Source of the DNA: Coliplasma sp045538555
GTDB taxonomy: Bacteria; Bacillota; Clostridia; Oscillospirales; CAG-382
Assembly (NCBI GenBank): GCA_045538555.1
Contig: JAZSRP010000043.1
Location: forward strand, 160,156 to 224,155
Direction of reading: 5' to 3'
DNA length: 64,000 nucleotides
Of the stretch, positions 6,807-15,665 are shown in pieces; position 1 is the first letter of the stretch, and every line of letters starts with the position of its first letter. The notes under the pieces were generated by a model, which saw only the letters and a program-made list of their open reading frames with translations, was not told the DNA's origin and did no database searches. The position numbers were made by a program, and so were the translations under genes.

Positions 6807-8522
6807 TCAGGAAAGCTTGTAGCGAATGATCTTTTTTGTTGTGGTTTTTTCAAACTCGTTCTTTTTCAGCTCAATGCTTCTGACCTGTTTGAATATAGGC
6901 AGCATCTTGTTGATGTTGGAGACCTCGGCTTTCATTTTGGCAATGATCTCCTCATCTGTGCATCCCTTAAACTGATCAAAATCGGGATAAATAATGGCCG
7001 TGAGCACTACCTCACCGCTATCCTTTGTCCTGCCAACCACAACACATTCTTTGATATGCTCGATCTTTTCAAGATATTCCTCGATTTCCTCGGGGTACAC
7101 GTTTTTGCCGTTTTGGAGAACGATTATATTCTTTTTTCTGCCGGTGATAAATATATAACCGTCATTGTCGATATATCCGTAATCTCCGGTGCGGAAGTAA
7201 CCCTCTTCAGTAAACGCTTTTTCCGTTGACTCGGGATCCTTGTAATAACCAAGCATCACGTGGTTGCCCTTGACACAGATCTCACCAACTACACCGGGAT
7301 ATGCGTCATGCTCATTGCCGTCATCGTCCTCAAGAATGATTTTTACGCGGCTGCCGGGGATTGCTACACCTACGGAATTTTTGTTGAAAGTGATCAAAGG
7401 ATTGACCGCCACAAGGGGAGCGCATTCTGTGATACCGTAGCCCTGAGAAACATTGATACCGATATTTTCAAACCACTCCACAGCATCGGGATCCATAGGA
7501 GCACCGCCGCAGATGATGGTTTTTAGTCTTCCGCCAAGCGCAGAAGTGATCTGCGAAAAGACATATTTTCTGGTATCAAGCTTTACCTTGCGCAGCACTT
7601 TTGTTGCCTTGATGCCAAAATCAACTGCACCCTGCTTGCCCTTTGCTTTGATCTCGTCCTGAATTTTCTTTTTTATGGTGGTAACAAACAAAGGGACGAG
7701 AACCATAACAGTGGGTTTAAATATTTTGAGATTGCGCAGAAAGTACTTGAGACTGTTGTTGATGCAAATTGTAAGACCAAGCATCAGTGCCGTAAGCTGT
7801 CCGCAACAGGTCTCATAGGTATGATGCATTGGAAGCACACTGAGCAACGTATTGTTGCTGTCGAGGGAGATCATATTTGCGGATGCAGTCATGCTGGTGA
7901 GAATATTCTCCTCAGAGAGCATAACACCTTTGCTTGTTCCGGTGGTGCCGGAAGTGAAAATAAGAGCGCACATCTTTGATGTGTCGTATCTCGATTTTGT
8001 AAACTTGATGCTTCCCTCGGAAAGATAACGGCCGCCAAGATTGATCAGATCGTTGTATTTTTGGAGTCGAGGGTCGGCAAAATCGGTCTCATCCAGTGAA
8101 ATTACAAATTTCACGTTGGGGATGTTCATGGAGCAGACCTTTTCAAGATATTTGGAGGAGCAAATAACCGCCTCTGCATCAGCATAATTGAGAAATGCCT
8201 CAATCTGACCGGACAAAAGCTCCTTGTCAATAGGAATGACAACGCTCCCGCAGCCGATAATTGCACAGTATGAGATCATCCACTCGGGACGGTTCTCAGA
8301 TATAATTGCAATTTTTGTTTTGCGAAGTCCAAGGTTTGCCAATGCTGTTCCAAAGGAATTGTATACAGAAAGAAGCTGTTTGTAGGTGATCTCCTCAATT
8401 TCGTTGGAAGAATTATAATACTTATATGCAACTTTGTCAGAATATTTTTCACACGTTTCGGTCAGCATTGCACGAATACTGTCAGGTGAACGATACTTTT
8501 CTTTGATTTGAATTTTTTTCAT
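6807..8522 (-). CDS. AMP-dependent acyl-CoA/acyl-ACP synthetase (long-chain fatty acid ligase type)
   Basis: The 571-residue ANL-superfamily adenylating enzyme activates a carboxylic acid as acyl-AMP and passes it to a thiol. Visible motifs are the phosphate-binding loop IFTSGTTGTSKGV (188-200), GYGITE (361-366), TGDYGYID (445-452) and a C-terminal domain ending with a lysine-rich TTTKKIIRY that should hold the catalytic Lys. The start is ATG 8522 because AAAGGAGG lies immediately upstream; the earlier ATG at 8540 is inside the leader. Its pairing with a private acyl carrier protein suggests that the acceptor is the carrier rather than, or as well as, CoA. It resembles FadD-like ligases in length and motif order. 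Confidence 0.85.
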   Translation of the reverse strand: MKKIQIKEKYRSPDSIRAMLTETCEKYSDKVAYKYYNSSNEIEEITYKQLLSVYNSFGTALANLGLRKTKIAIISENRPEWMISYCAIIGCGSVVIPIDKELLSGQIEAFLNYADAEAVICSSKYLEKVCSMNIPNVKFVISLDETDFADPRLQKYNDLINLGGRYLSEGSIKFTKSRYDTSKMCALIFTSGTTGTSKGVMLSEENILTSMTASANMISLDSNNTLLSVLPMHHTYETCCGQLTALMLGLTICINNSLKYFLRNLKIFKPTVMVLVPLFVTTIKKKIQDEIKAKGKQGAVDFGIKATKVLRKVKLDTRKYVFSQITSALGGRLKTIICGGAPMDPDAVEWFENIGINVSQGYGITECAPLVAVNPLITFNKNSVGVAIPGSRVKIILEDDDGNEHDAYPGVVGEICVKGNHVMLGYYKDPESTEKAFTEEGYFRTGDYGYIDNDGYIFITGRKKNIIVLQNGKNVYPEEIEEYLEKIEHIKECVVVGRTKDSGEVVLTAIIYPDFDQFKGCTDEEIIAKMKAEVSNINKMLPIFKQVRSIELKKNEFEKTTTKKIIRYKLS

Positions 8523-8545
8523 ATGTCCTCCTTTATTCATTGCTA

Positions 8546-8573
8546 ATTATATCAAAAAACCTCAAATTGTCAA
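8546..8573 (-). promoter_or_regulatory. Sigma-A promoter of the ligase-acyl carrier operon
   Basis: On the minus strand, TTGACA is followed after 16 nt by TATAAT. Both boxes match the consensus exactly. Confidence 0.75.
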
Positions 8574-8581
8574 GTGCACCG

Positions 8582-8610
8582 GAATAAAATCAACATATCT
8601 GCACAAAATA
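8582..8610 (+). promoter_or_regulatory. Possible forespore sigma-G promoter of spoVACDE
   Basis: GAATA (8582-8586) and CAAAATA (8604-8610) are 17 nt apart and fit the sigma-G pattern GNATR and CATNNTA with one mismatch. No sigma-A promoter is visible in this gap. The call rests on the known sigma-G control of spoVA operons. Confidence 0.45.
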
Positions 8611-8632
8611 CGAAAAAAGAGGAGAAAAAATT

Positions 8633-9067
8633 ATGAATAACAACGATTATAACAGATACATCGAAAACCGTTCTCACCGTTCTCACTGTATTTCCAACTG
8701 TTTCAAGGCATTTTTTACAGGTGGTGTCATATGCTGTCTCGGCGAGGCGGTGTCTGCACTTTCTTCAAATTTTTGCACTGATCCTACAAGCTCCCGACTT
8801 GTTGCATCCATATTTTTGATTTTTGCTTCGGGACTTCTGACAGGAATTGGAGTTTTTGACAAAATCGCAAAATTTGGCGGGGGCGGTGCCTTGGTACCAA
8901 TCACCGGTTTTTCAAACTCCGTTGCTTCACCTGCAATTGATTCAAAAACCGAGGGATGGATAACCGGAGTCGGCGCAAAAATGTTTGGAATCGCCGGGCC
9001 TGTCATTCTTTACGGAACAGTATCAAGCGTTGTCGCAGGTCTGTTTTATTGGTTGATAAATATTTAA
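8633..9067 (+). CDS. spoVAC: Stage V sporulation protein AC
   Basis: SpoVAC is an inner-membrane component of the channel that moves Ca-dipicolinate into the developing spore and out during germination. The 144-residue protein has three to four hydrophobic helices and the family signature FGGGGALVPITGFSNS (about 82-97) before a final helix. The ribosome binding site is GAGGAG. spoVAD follows 12 nt later. Presence of this operon argues that the lineage forms, or descends from formers of, endospores. Confidence 0.93.
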   Translation: MNNNDYNRYIENRSHRSHCISNCFKAFFTGGVICCLGEAVSALSSNFCTDPTSSRLVASIFLIFASGLLTGIGVFDKIAKFGGGGALVPITGFSNSVASPAIDSKTEGWITGVGAKMFGIAGPVILYGTVSSVVAGLFYWLINI

Positions 9068-9079
9068 ACCGGAGTGGCC

Positions 9080-10081
9080 ATGAAGAACAATCTGATAAAA
9101 TTTCAAAACTGTTTTTTATCCCACGCATCTGTCACAGTAGGAAAAAAAGAATCCGAGGGACCCCTGCATGCATTTTTTGATTTGATAGAACCGGACGAAT
9201 ACTTTGGTTGCGGAGATTTTGAGAGTGCAGAAAGCGAAATGGTGCGGCGCAATATCAATCTGTTGCTAAAAAAAGCAAAAATCGATTTTTGTGATCTTGA
9301 CGTTGCACTCGGAGGCGATCTTTTGAACCAGTGTGTTGCCACCAGTTTTGCGCTGAAAGACAGCGGAGTGCCCTTTCTTGGTTTGTACGGTGCTTGCACA
9401 ACAGTGGCAGAATCAATACTTTTGGGCAGCATTTTGGTTGACAGACAGGTGACCGAAAACGCGCTTTGTATGGCTTCATCGCATTTTTGCTCTGCAGAAC
9501 GGCAATATCGCTTTCCCCTTGAATACGGCAGTGTCCGCACCCCCACCAGCCAAAGCACCGTAACCGGAACAGGCGCTTTTTTGCTAACAAACAAAAGCAG
9601 CGAGATTTGTGTTTTGGAGGCAATGGCCGGCAGGATCGTTGATAAAGAAGTAACCGACGCCAACAATATGGGCGCCGCAATGGCAGGTGCCGCCGTTGAT
9701 ACTATTCTCCGTTATTTTGACATCAGCTCATTTTCTCCAAGCGATTTTGACATAATCGCAACCGGTGATCTGGGACACGAGGGACACGACATTGCAAAAG
9801 AGCTTTTGAAAAAAAGCGGTTTTCCGTTAAACTCAAATTTTATAGACTGCGGAATGCTTATATACGACAAAAGAAAACAGGACACCCACTCCGGAGGATC
9901 CGGCTGCGGATGTCTCGCATCGGTTTTGGGCAGCTACTTTTTCAAAAGCATGATAAATGGAAATATAAAACGCATTCTTGCCATCGGAACGGGCGCTCTC
10001 TTGAATCCAAACACCGTTTTTCAGAAAAAAACCATACCTTCAATAGCACATTGCGTGCATATCTGCAGGAGCGATATATGA
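9080..10081 (+). CDS. spoVAD: Stage V sporulation protein AD
   Basis: SpoVAD is the cytosolic-face, dipicolinate-binding subunit of the SpoVA channel and has a thiolase-like fold. It is 333 residues long. The thiolase-type cysteine loop reads LYGACTTVAES, and the C-terminal glycine and histidine loops GHEGHDIAK and THSGGSGCGC are present. The start is ATG 9080 with GGAG five bases upstream; GTG 9074 overlaps that site and is rejected. The stop overlaps the next start by 4 nt (ATGA). Confidence 0.93.
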   Translation: MKNNLIKFQNCFLSHASVTVGKKESEGPLHAFFDLIEPDEYFGCGDFESAESEMVRRNINLLLKKAKIDFCDLDVALGGDLLNQCVATSFALKDSGVPFLGLYGACTTVAESILLGSILVDRQVTENALCMASSHFCSAERQYRFPLEYGSVRTPTSQSTVTGTGAFLLTNKSSEICVLEAMAGRIVDKEVTDANNMGAAMAGAAVDTILRYFDISSFSPSDFDIIATGDLGHEGHDIAKELLKKSGFPLNSNFIDCGMLIYDKRKQDTHSGGSGCGCLASVLGSYFFKSMINGNIKRILAIGTGALLNPNTVFQKKTIPSIAHCVHICRSDI

Positions 10082-10431
10082 ATTATGTTTTTGCTTTTCT
10101 CATCGGAGGTGTTCTTTGCATCCCGGCCCAGATCCTCTTGGACAAAACAAAGCTCACAAACGCACGTATTCTGACAGGATACGTGGTGGCGGGTGTCATC
10201 CTTTCTTTTTTTGGAATATACAACCACATCGTGAATTTTGCAGGTTGCGGCGCCACAGTTCCGCTGACGGGGTTTGGATACGCTTTGTATTGTGGTGTAA
10301 AGGATGCGGTAAAAAATGATGGAATAATCGGTGTACTGAGTGGTGGTCTCAAGGGAACCGCCGCAGGAATTTCTGCCGCGCTGACCTTCTCTTTGATTTG
10401 GGCAATCATTTTTAAGAGCAAACAAAAATAA
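10078..10431 (+). CDS. spoVAE: Stage V sporulation protein AE
   Basis: The 117-residue integral membrane protein has about four helices and the conserved NFAGCGATVPLTGFGYAL segment, which parallels the SpoVAC signature. It is a SpoVA channel subunit. ATG 10078 overlaps the spoVAD stop and has AGGAG upstream. spoVAA, spoVAB and spoVAF are absent here, so this is the reduced C-D-E form usual in Clostridia. A bidirectional terminator follows. Confidence 0.92.
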   Translation: MNYVFAFLIGGVLCIPAQILLDKTKLTNARILTGYVVAGVILSFFGIYNHIVNFAGCGATVPLTGFGYALYCGVKDAVKNDGIIGVLSGGLKGTAAGISAALTFSLIWAIIFKSKQK

Positions 10432-10436
10432 AAAAA

Positions 10437-10473
10437 GGAACTGTCTGGCAAGAAACAAGACAGTTCCGATTTT
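10437..10473. terminator. Bidirectional terminator between spoVAE and the convergent small gene
   Basis: GGAACTGTCT (10437-10446) pairs with AGACAGTTCC (10458-10467). T-rich sequence follows on the plus strand and a seven-T run on the minus strand. Confidence 0.8.
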
Positions 10474-10475
10474 TA

Positions 10476-10760
10476 TTATTTTTTCAGTGCACGGTCAAGC
10501 CAAATGGTGCCAATGTCAAAAGCATCATACAGACTCTTTTTCTCGCATTGCTTGATGACCTTTTCGCTGAAAGACACATCCTCGTCGGTATCCTGGATCT
10601 GTACAAGAACTCTTGTTGCAACGTCCAGCGTGCCGACTTTTTTTGTGTCAAGTATATTCATGAACAAAATATACTTCTCATCAGGAAAACCGTAAAAGAG
10701 AAACTGCCCCTGTCTCACCAACGGCTTGCCCTTGTACATCAGTGTTTTGATGTCACCCAT
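10476..10760 (-). CDS. Small conserved-type hypothetical protein after ireB
   Basis: The 94-residue soluble protein begins MGDIKTLMYKGKPLVRQG and ends DIGTIWLDRALKK. It has no membrane segment and no motif I can assign to an activity. ATG 10760 is preferred, with GAAAGGGTG about 6 nt upstream. An alternative GTG at 10769 overlaps the ireB stop (GTGA) but would abut its ribosome binding site. Co-transcription with ireB links it to that regulator by context only. It does not look like DUF1292 or RuvX, which follow ireB in Bacillus. Confidence 0.7.
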   Translation of the reverse strand: MGDIKTLMYKGKPLVRQGQFLFYGFPDEKYILFMNILDTKKVGTLDVATRVLVQIQDTDEDVSFSEKVIKQCEKKSLYDAFDIGTIWLDRALKK

Positions 10761-10765
10761 GGGTA

Positions 10766-11038
10766 TCACCCTTTCTTATTGCTGTCGGTTTTGATAAAAT
10801 CCTCTACAAGTGCGCGCAAAAGCTCATCGCGGTCCAACTTGGAAATGATGGCTCGCGCGTTGTTGTAATTTGTGATATACGTGGGATCCTCAGAAAGAAT
10901 GTATCCCACTATTTGGTTTGTGGGGTTGTATCCTTTTTCAACAAGAGAATCGTAAACTCCCTGAAGTGTTTCACGAATCAATTCCTTGTGCTGATCCTTG
11001 ACAGGAAACATGATTGTTTTTGATTTGTTATCCTGCAT
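10766..11038 (-). CDS. ireB: IreB family regulatory phosphoprotein (UPF0297)
   Basis: The 90-residue protein carries the family core GYNPTNQIVGYILSEDP, followed by TYITNYNNARAII and the RDELLRALVEDFI end. In enterococci IreB is phosphorylated by the PASTA kinase IreK and restrains cephalosporin resistance. The matching kinase and phosphatase genes are at 28-31 kb of this window. The start is ATG 11038 with GGAGG upstream; longer in-frame GTG starts lie within the promoter. The alanine-tRNA-synthetase and RuvX neighbours seen in other genomes are not adjacent here. Confidence 0.93.
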   Translation of the reverse strand: MQDNKSKTIMFPVKDQHKELIRETLQGVYDSLVEKGYNPTNQIVGYILSEDPTYITNYNNARAIISKLDRDELLRALVEDFIKTDSNKKG

Positions 11039-11080
11039 ATTAAAACCTCCGCGTATCTGATTGCTCAAACATCTGTTTTG

Positions 11081-11109
11081 ATTATACACCACTCAAAATG
11101 TTTTTGCAA
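11081..11109 (-). promoter_or_regulatory. Sigma-A promoter of ireB and the 94-residue gene
   Basis: On the minus strand, TTGCAA is followed after 17 nt by TATAAT, about 43 nt before the ireB ATG. It separates ireB from the upstream pheT operon. Confidence 0.75.
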
Positions 11110-11129
11110 CTGTTTTTTTGTTTTTTGTT

Positions 11130-13511
11130 TCAACTTCTCAAAACGATACCGTCGTTTTGTTCCAGTTTCTTGAGTATTTTTGCCACTGCGTTGTCCGCTT
11201 CTTCATCGGTGAGAGTTCTGTCGGGAAGTCGGAATACCAATCTGACAGCAACGCTCTTTTTGTCCTCGGCAACACCCTTTCCTCTGTAAACGTCAAAGAC
11301 GCTTGAAGCTGAGAGGGATTTTCCTGCATACTCGCCAATACGAGAGAGCAGTTCTGCTGCTTCAAAATCAACGTCACAGAGAAGCGCCACGTCACGCTCC
11401 ATAGCAGGATAAACAGGCAGAGGAATATAGCTCTTTTCCTCCTTGACAGCTGTTATCAACGTCTCGGTGGGTATAAGTGCTGCACATACCCCTCTCGGAA
11501 GATCATAGTTCTCACATACGAGAGGATGAATCTCTCCTATTCTACCTATCACCTTTCCATCTGCAACAATATCGGCACTGCGTCCGGGATGGAACGAGGG
11601 GTCGTCAGAAACTGCTTTGTAGCTTCGGGGTGCAATACGCAGTCTCACAAACAGCGACTCGGCATCGGCTCTCAGGTCATAAAAATCTCCGCAGTCGGGA
11701 GTAAAAGCAAAGCAGAGTGTATGTGTCTCCTCAGACATGTTTCCGACCTTTTTGTAAACGGTCATAACCTCACTCATCTTGCATTTTTCCACCTTTCGGC
11801 TCACGTTACGTGCCAATACCTCAAGCATGGATGGAAGAGCATGGGTACGCATAACCGATGTGTCCTCGCCAAGGGGATTTATCAAACGGATAAAATTGCG
11901 GAGCTCACTGTCAGCGGGAATGAGAATCTTGTCAAGCGTTTTTGGAGATACAAACGAATATGTGACGGCCTCGCAGTAACCAAGCCCTGCCATCGCTTCT
12001 CCGATCTCATATCTAAACGCCTCGCCGGGTTTGCGTCCGCCAAGAGCTGCAGCACCCTTGAACATTGTGGGCTGAATTTTGTCAAATCCGTACAAACGTA
12101 CGACTTCCTCTGCAATATCTGCAGTGTTGACAATATCCCCTCTGAAAGGCGGAACCTCAAGAAAATCGCCGTCAGGAGTGAGAAATACGCTTCTCAAAAG
12201 ATCATCCATTTCGGCATCAGAAATATCGGTACCGAGAAGCGCATTGACTCTCGCCCTGTCATATGCCACTCTGCGTGATCCGATATCTGCATTGTTGACG
12301 TCAATGATGCCAGGTACCACGTCTCCGCAGCCCAACAGCGTCACAAGCTGTGCCGCACGTTCAACTGCCGACAAGGTATTGCAAGCAGGAAGCCCTTTTT
12401 CAAATTTTGCCGAGCTGTCGGTGCGGAGCCCAACGGATTTTGAGGTTTTTCTCACGTTTTCACGATTGAAGTTTGCACTCTCAAATACTACTGTGGTTGT
12501 ATTGTCATTGATCTCGCTGTTCTCGCCGCCCATGATACCTGCCAGAGCAACAGGTCTGCTTCCATCGGCAATAACAAGCATTTCGGGAGTCAGCTCTCTC
12601 TCAACACCGTCAAGAGTGGTGATTTTTTCACCGGAAGCAGCGTTTCTGACATTTATCTCACGGCTCTTGATAGATCCGTAGTCAAATGCGTGCATGGGCT
12701 GACCATACTCAAGCATGACAAAGTTTGTGATATCAACGATATTATTGATAGGTCTCACCCCGGCAGCGCGAAGCCTTGCACGAAGCCAGAGGGGGGACGG
12801 CTGTATCTTTATGTTTTTGATAACCCTTGCCGTATATCTTGGGCAAAGCTCGGGAGCAAGCACATTTACTTTTACGTAATCTACGGCAGTCTCTGCAGTA
12901 TCTGCCTCAACGACCTTTTCATCGGGAAGAGTAAGCTCTGTGCCAAAAGTTGCCGAAACCTCTCTTGCAATACCGATATATGCAAGGCAGTCGGGGCGGT
13001 TGAATGTGAGCTCAAATTCAACAACCGTATCGTTGAGCCTGCAAACTTCTTTTATATCATCTCCGGGCTTGCAGTCCTCCTGCAAAATAAATATTCCGTC
13101 CTCGATAGCATACGGAAAATCATGAACTGTGAGACCCAGCTCTGACAGAGAGCAGAGCATTCCGTTGGACACAACGCCTCTCAGTTTGCCGTTTTTTATG
13201 ACCTTTCCGCCGGGAAGGTGTGCGCCGTCAAGGCAGACAGGAACCAGATCGTCGGGGCGTACGTTTTGAGCACCGGTTACAATCTGAACATTCTCTTCCC
13301 TGCCAACGTCAACCATACATACGATGAGGTGGTCTGAATCGGGATGGGGCTCTGTGGACAAAATCCTGCCCACAACAACACCGGAAATATCCTCACCAAG
13401 GTTTTTGTAGCCCTCCACCTTTGTGCCGCTCATGGTCATTGCTTCGGTAAATTCATGAATATCAGCGGGGAATTTTACGTAATCCTTGAGCCAATTGAGT
13501 GAAACATCCAT
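11130..13511 (-). CDS. pheT: Phenylalanyl-tRNA synthetase beta subunit
   Basis: PheT, with PheS, forms the alpha2-beta2 enzyme that charges tRNA-Phe; the beta subunit also edits Tyr-tRNA-Phe. The 793 residues have the full bacterial layout: an EMAP-like tRNA-binding domain (about 40-150, with VVGRILSTEPHPDSDHL), the B3/B4 editing domain (about 210-380), B5 (about 400-475), a catalytic-like core and the C-terminal FDX-ACB domain (about 700-793, starting YPAMERDVALL). The ribosome binding site AAGGAGG is strong and the gap to pheS is 26 nt. Confidence 0.97.
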   Translation of the reverse strand: MDVSLNWLKDYVKFPADIHEFTEAMTMSGTKVEGYKNLGEDISGVVVGRILSTEPHPDSDHLIVCMVDVGREENVQIVTGAQNVRPDDLVPVCLDGAHLPGGKVIKNGKLRGVVSNGMLCSLSELGLTVHDFPYAIEDGIFILQEDCKPGDDIKEVCRLNDTVVEFELTFNRPDCLAYIGIAREVSATFGTELTLPDEKVVEADTAETAVDYVKVNVLAPELCPRYTARVIKNIKIQPSPLWLRARLRAAGVRPINNIVDITNFVMLEYGQPMHAFDYGSIKSREINVRNAASGEKITTLDGVERELTPEMLVIADGSRPVALAGIMGGENSEINDNTTTVVFESANFNRENVRKTSKSVGLRTDSSAKFEKGLPACNTLSAVERAAQLVTLLGCGDVVPGIIDVNNADIGSRRVAYDRARVNALLGTDISDAEMDDLLRSVFLTPDGDFLEVPPFRGDIVNTADIAEEVVRLYGFDKIQPTMFKGAAALGGRKPGEAFRYEIGEAMAGLGYCEAVTYSFVSPKTLDKILIPADSELRNFIRLINPLGEDTSVMRTHALPSMLEVLARNVSRKVEKCKMSEVMTVYKKVGNMSEETHTLCFAFTPDCGDFYDLRADAESLFVRLRIAPRSYKAVSDDPSFHPGRSADIVADGKVIGRIGEIHPLVCENYDLPRGVCAALIPTETLITAVKEEKSYIPLPVYPAMERDVALLCDVDFEAAELLSRIGEYAGKSLSASSVFDVYRGKGVAEDKKSVAVRLVFRLPDRTLTDEEADNAVAKILKKLEQNDGIVLRS

Positions 13512-13537
13512 TGTACTTTCCTCCTTCTCTCAACCAA

Positions 13538-14551
13538 TCAAAACTGTGTCAGGAATCTTGCGTCGTTTTCATACAACAGACGCATATCATCGATACCTGA
13601 CATGATCATGGCAACACGCTCAATGCCCATGCCAAATGCAAATCCGGAATAAACGTCAGGATCAATGCCTCCCGCTCTGAGCACGTTTGGATGAACCATT
13701 CCGGATCCGAGAATCTCTATCCACCCCTCGCCCTTGCATAGACGGCATCCTTTTCCACCGCAAACAAAGCAGGAAACATCAACCTCTGCAGACGGTTCCG
13801 TAAAGGGAAAATTGTGGGGGCGGAATCTTGTTTTTGTTTCGGGGCCAAACATTGTTTTGGCAAACAGAGAGAGGATCCCCTTGAGGTCACCCATGGTGAT
13901 GTTCTTGTCCACCACAAGCCCCTCAAGCTGATGGAAAATTGGAGAATGCGAGGCATCAGCAACGTCACAGCGATATACACGTCCGGGAGAAATAATACGG
14001 ATGGGAGGAGTCAATCCTCTCATTGCTCTGATCTGCACGGGAGATGTCTGCGTGCGCAAAAGCGTCTCAGCATCGATATAGAATGTATCCTGAAAATCAC
14101 GAGAGGGGTGATCAGAGGGAGCGTTGAGAGCGTCAAAGTTGTTGTAAACCGTCTCAACCTCGGGTCCTTCGGCAACAGTAAACCCCATGTCAATAAAAAT
14201 CTCTGTCATATGCTTCATGGCACGAGTAATGGGATGTATATGTCCTGCAGGATGCTTTGTTATGTCAAGGGTGACGTCAAGCTTTTCTGCCTCAAGGGAC
14301 TCACGGAGCTTTTGCGCCTTGACCTCAGCCGTTCTCTTTTCCAGAGCAGACTCGATCTCGACTCTTACCTCATTGGCAACAGCGCCCACAATAGGTCTTT
14401 CCTCAGCAGAAAGTGCACCCATTCCGCGAAGAATTGCTGTGAGCTGACCTTTTTTGCCAAGATACTTTATACGCACCTCCTCAAGTGAATCGGTGGCGGA
14501 ATTGATCTCTGCTATTGCAGTATCACGGATAGTGTAGAGTTGTTCTTTCAT
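13538..14551 (-). CDS. pheS: Phenylalanyl-tRNA synthetase alpha subunit
   Basis: This is the catalytic subunit, 337 residues. Class II motif 2 is GRVYRCDVADASHSPIFHQ, and motif 3 is GFAFGMGIERVAMI near the C-terminus. An insertion between them carries two CxxC-like pairs, CFVCGGKGCRLCKG, found in many bacterial PheS proteins. The gene follows sigA after 18 nt and precedes pheT, so phenylalanine charging is transcriptionally tied to the dgt-dnaG-sigA run here. I see no T-box leader, which is the usual Firmicutes control for this operon. Confidence 0.97.
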   Translation of the reverse strand: MKEQLYTIRDTAIAEINSATDSLEEVRIKYLGKKGQLTAILRGMGALSAEERPIVGAVANEVRVEIESALEKRTAEVKAQKLRESLEAEKLDVTLDITKHPAGHIHPITRAMKHMTEIFIDMGFTVAEGPEVETVYNNFDALNAPSDHPSRDFQDTFYIDAETLLRTQTSPVQIRAMRGLTPPIRIISPGRVYRCDVADASHSPIFHQLEGLVVDKNITMGDLKGILSLFAKTMFGPETKTRFRPHNFPFTEPSAEVDVSCFVCGGKGCRLCKGEGWIEILGSGMVHPNVLRAGGIDPDVYSGFAFGMGIERVAMIMSGIDDMRLLYENDARFLTQF

Positions 14552-14569
14552 GGTTTGCTGTTGCCTCTC

Positions 14570-15664
14570 TTATTCAAGATAATCTTTCAGTTTTTTTGAT
14601 CTGCTGGGATGTCGAAGCTTTCGAAGTGCCTTTGCCTCGATCTGACGGATACGCTCACGGGTAATATTGAACTCCTTGCCTACCTCCTCAAGCGTGCGAG
14701 GTCTGCCGTCCTCAAGTCCAAATCTCAGCTTGAGAACCGACTCTTCACGGGGCGTCAGAGTATGCAAAACCTCAAGCAAATGCTCACGAAGCATCTGATA
14801 AGAAGCCGCCTCTGCAGGTGCGGGAGTGTTGTCGTCCGCAATAAAATCACCCAGATGAGAATCCTCCTCCTCGCCGATGGGCATCTCAAGTGAGACGGGC
14901 TCCTGTGCGATTTTGAGAATCTCTCTCACCTTGTCAACAGGCATTTCCATCTCGTTGGCGATCTCTTCATCAGTGGGCTCACGTCCCATCTCCTGAAGCA
15001 GCTGGCGGGATACGCGCAGCACTTTGTTTATGGTCTCTACCATATGAACGGGAATACGGATCGTTCTTGCCTGATCGGCAATTGCGCGGGTGATGGCCTG
15101 ACGGATCCACCATGTTGCGTAGGTAGAAAACTTGAATCCCTTTGCACAGTCAAATTTCTCAGCTGCTTTGATAAGTCCGAGGTTGCCTTCCTGAATGAGA
15201 TCAAGAAAAATCATTCCTCTGTTTACGTAGCGCTTTGCAATGCTGACAACCAAACGAAGGTTTGCTTCAACCAGCTGTCTTTTTGCATTGCCGTCACCCT
15301 CGGCCATTTTTTGTGCAAGCTCATATTCTTTCTCTGCAGAAAGCAGCGGAACCTTTCCGATATCCTTGAGATACATACGGACAGGATCATCAATAGAGAT
15401 ACCCTCCTGATTGAGAATATCCTCAGTGACCTCCTCGATCTCCTCACTTTCAAAGTCCTCATCGGGAATATCAAATCCCGCACTGCTCATCTCGTTTCCG
15501 ACATCGATGCCGTTTTTCTCCAGCACTTCGCAGATACGCTCAAGCAGCTCAATGGAAACATCAGTGTCGGTGATCGCCTCAAGAACCGTTGCGGGCTCTA
15601 TACTGCCCTTTGTTCTTGCCTGCTCGATCTGTTCGATGGTAAAAAAGCTCAGTTCCTTGTCCAT
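14570..15664 (-). CDS. sigA: Primary RNA polymerase sigma factor
   Basis: The 364-residue housekeeping sigma factor has the helical N-terminus (1-90), region 1.2 (IDDPVRMYLKDIGKVPLL, 91-108), region 2 with LIQEGNLGLIKAAEKFD and TYATWWIRQAI, region 3 and the region 4.2 helix-turn-helix TLEEVGKEFNITRERIRQIE. It directs RNA polymerase to the TTGACA/TATAAT promoters found across this window. The start is ATG 15664; its GGAGG site lies in the last codons of dnaG, whose stop ends one base upstream, so the two are translationally linked. An upstream in-frame ATG at 15688 has no ribosome binding site. Confidence 0.97.
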   Translation of the reverse strand: MDKELSFFTIEQIEQARTKGSIEPATVLEAITDTDVSIELLERICEVLEKNGIDVGNEMSSAGFDIPDEDFESEEIEEVTEDILNQEGISIDDPVRMYLKDIGKVPLLSAEKEYELAQKMAEGDGNAKRQLVEANLRLVVSIAKRYVNRGMIFLDLIQEGNLGLIKAAEKFDCAKGFKFSTYATWWIRQAITRAIADQARTIRIPVHMVETINKVLRVSRQLLQEMGREPTDEEIANEMEMPVDKVREILKIAQEPVSLEMPIGEEEDSHLGDFIADDNTPAPAEAASYQMLREHLLEVLHTLTPREESVLKLRFGLEDGRPRTLEEVGKEFNITRERIRQIEAKALRKLRHPSRSKKLKDYLE

Positions 15665-15665
15665 A

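Noticed and set aside
13512..14570. T-box leader for pheS, alaS or trpS
   Set aside because: I looked for specifier-loop and AGGGTGGNACCGCG-like antiterminator sequence upstream of each synthetase. Gaps are 18-28 nt and contain none.
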